From the NCBI GenBank assembly GCA_964030785.1, contig OZ034966.1, forward strand, positions 3,601,701 to 3,665,700: 64,000 bases of DNA, in the 5' to 3' direction. This document shows, one piece after another, positions 61,740-64,000 of the stretch. Within the stretch, counting starts at the first letter, position 1; every line of letters begins with the position of its first letter. This DNA is from Siderastrea siderea (lineage: Eukaryota > Cnidaria > Anthozoa > Scleractinia > Rhizangiidae). The notes beneath the pieces were generated by a model. That model searched no databases, had not been told where the DNA came from, and saw only the letters and a program-made list of their open reading frames with translations. Position numbers and translations under genes: made by a program.

Positions 61740-64000
61740 AATACACGATCAGAAATTAAAGGCGAAGAAAAATCTGGCTAATCTTTAGCATCATAGGGGC
61801 GAAATAACACTAACACGTACGCCATGTACGCCACCAAATAAGGCTAAACACTGGCGAGATACAAACGGAATACGGAACACGCTCAAACATATCACTGACA
61901 GGCTCAACAAGGATCACAGCGGTGACATCACAAACTAAATATCTCAGACACGCATCTAAGTGGCGTAGCTAAAACGAGCATCGCTATGACTAGATACAAA
62001 GAAAATGCCAAACGCACTCGGAAATGGTGCCGCCAAATCAGGCTTAACCAGGATCACACCAAATGCCAGACATGCACCTAAGTGGCGAAAGTGGCGTAAG
62101 CATCACTGTGGCTACTACAAACGCAATGCCAAACGCACTGGAAACTGATGGCGCAGCAAACAGGCTATGCGGGCCTCGCTACGCCAAGATAACTAAAAAA
62201 TGTCCTACGCACTCAAAAAAGGTGCAGCTGAATCAGGCTACACAGAATCTCCTCAATGGCAGAAAAACGATACAACCAGGAAAGCTTAGAATTGAACCTT
62301 GGACGCTGCACGTTGCAATAAGAGGCCAACCGGTTGATGGCGTGCGGACCCCATTTGACATCAACAACTCGGAACGCGGAAGGATTGACAGACCAGTCAT
62401 CTTTATCAACAATACTATTAGACAAACAAAACCAAAATTCTGCGAAAAGGCTAGAGGGACTGAAGATGAGACTTGGAGCTTTTGACCGCGACTATTATGG
62501 CAGCGGAATGGTTTTCGGTAAAATTCGTGAATAACCGTTGAAACAGTCAATGTCAATGTGCCAAAATCTCAACTCTTCTAAGAGACTAGGAGAAAAATAA
62601 AAAGTATGAACCCAAGCCGATATGGATTCTATGGCAAAATACACCTGCCTAGTAAAAAGGAAAATCGGGCCAACGTAATAGCTCTGAAATAATCGAAACC
62701 GCAATCCCAGCTAATTCACGTTATGAAGAGTACCCGTCAGTATATGATTGCGAAACTAAGGAACTTTTAAGCTTAGACACCTTCTTATCCGGAATCTGAA
62801 ATTTCATTGAAATAGTATCATTGAAATTAAGTTTCATTGAAATAGCGAAACCGAGCCATTCCCCAATTTGCATCGAGGCCTAATAAGGTTCCTCTTCGTT
62901 ACAAACCTCGAACTAAACTGGCTGCCGTGGGGGAACATGTGTCTGGTCGGCCTTCTAAACCCATCGTCGCGATAAATGAAACTAGTGTGACCCATGGAAC
63001 GCCAACGCTTAAGTAATAGCCTTAAATAAATTTGTAAAACAAAACAGGCACTGTTAAGGCCAAAGGAAAAACTGTAAATGTGCAATATCCCATAAAAGCG
63101 CCGTGGAAAGGGCTAGCAAAACTCAAGTACTTTTGGTGTTCCATACAAATGTCCACGTGATGATAGCCGTAGGTAACTTCCCATGTAAAAAACCAATGTC
63201 TAGTTAGGGGCTGTTCACATGACACCAGAATGAGTTTCATACCAGTATGAAAATGAACTTCGTACCACAAATATCCGGTTGAGCCCTCTCGTTTTCGCTG
63301 AGTCAGCACACTGCCTCGACAAAAGATTAGAGATAGATGGCGCAGGTTTTAGTCCACGTGAAGTTCTTTTTTGCTTATTAGTGGCAATATCCGCTTGCTT
63401 AACAAACAACAAACGCTTGGATTACTTCTCTGGGTTAAGCAGAAAAAAGAGTCACGTTTTTGGCACTCGGTTCAAATTTTCACATTCCCTTGCCCAACTT
63501 TTGCCTTTTTATATGATTTCAAAGCCTCGAGGACCACGTCAGTTTTCTCATCATCCCATTTCCACTGGCTTGCAACTTCTTTTTTGCCTTTTTTTCTTGA
63601 CATTTACTATTACCTTCGTTTCTGTCCGCGATCTTGAAATGGTCAGCACGCATGGCATGCGCCACTCGTCCCAGACTACACGGTCAGTGATTTCACGTCG
63701 AAATGAAGGTCGAAGTCGATTTACATGATACCAGACAAACACTGGAAAAGCTGAAAGGTTTTCTATTCGTTTTTTATTTCATCAAGGTCGCCTTATTTAC
63801 AGAAACAATTTTTACGTATTTGCTGGAATATGGTACACGTATTGTTTTGAAGGCGATCTCAGTGCAACGATCAACTTTGTACGAATTAGTAGCCGGGATT
63901 TAATAGTGGTCAAGATGTAGCGGTTATCGTAGTTGTGTATTGTATCTAATTTTAATTTTTGCTTTAAAATTTTTATCGTGTTTAAATAAAGGATAAGATG
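61740..64000. other. no gene seen; degenerate tandem repeats at about 61820-62240
   Basis: Phrases such as GCCAAACGCACT followed by GG(T/C)GC and CAGGCT recur at about 62008, 62131 and 62206 with related pieces near 61825, giving a diverged tandem repeat that also produces a 140-codon frame. The rest to the window end is unremarkable. Confidence 0.4.

Noticed and set aside
62063..62485. 140-codon plus-strand frame
   Set aside because: It overlaps a diverged tandem repeat and shows no recognisable domain.

Overview
The window is animal nuclear DNA. Genes have spliced introns with GT/AG borders, it is AT-rich, and about two thirds of it is repeats. The gene types, the Penelope-like and non-LTR fragments and the many palindromic mini-elements suggest a cnidarian, most likely a reef-building coral. 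That placement is inference; no species marker is visible.

Four host loci can be supported. (1) Plus strand, 8874-24298: a four-exon beta-1,4-N-acetylgalactosaminyltransferase of the B4GALNT3/4 (CHGN) type. All splice phases fit, but a TAA stop interrupts exon 1 at codon 201. (2) Minus strand, 41221-38469: a three-exon secreted fibrinogen-domain (ficolin/tenascin-like) lectin that appears intact, with a broken, 5'-truncated paralogue at 26257-24544. (3) Plus strand, 42922-43848: an intronless rhodopsin-class GPCR. (4) Minus strand, 56530-55745: a two-exon NK-like homeobox gene with an N-terminal eh1 (Groucho-binding) motif and an acidic stretch.

The middle of the window (about 24.06-42.75 kb) is a tandem segmental duplication. 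Unit A (24058 to about 37830) and unit B (38009 to about 42745) share, in order, the last glycosyltransferase exon, the fibrinogen gene on the other strand, and a degraded region with coding remnants. Unit A has grown by later insertions: a decayed multi-copy gene (27928-29217), a 2.48-kb foldback element with 802-bp arms and a 7-bp flanking repeat (31318-33795), a 0.3-kb palindromic MITE and a 213-bp tandem duplication. The units have decayed in complementary ways. Unit A keeps the working glycosyltransferase exon but a dead lectin. Unit B keeps a working lectin but only an orphan last glycosyltransferase exon, altered by one base.

Layout: 1-5.7 kb, a large decayed palindrome with minisatellite arms, holding a LINE fragment, then a second palindrome; 6.7-7.2 kb, a Penelope-like fragment; 8.9-24.3 kb, the glycosyltransferase, whose 10.5-kb first intron carries inverted minisatellites, TIR elements and MITEs; 24.3-42.7 kb, the duplication; 42.9-44.4 kb, the GPCR and a Penelope GIY-YIG fragment; 44.4-51.2 kb, LINE remnants, a tRNA-derived SINE-like piece and long TAC arrays; 51.2-55.7 kb, no supported gene; 55.7-56.5 kb, the homeobox gene; 56.5-60.1 kb, no supported gene; 60.17-61.74 kb, a Tc1/mariner-type non-autonomous transposon with a nested MITE; 61.7-64 kb, degenerate tandem repeats and nothing coding. 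No new multi-gene system is visible. The most unusual content is the duplication with reciprocal decay and the series of long palindromic elements.
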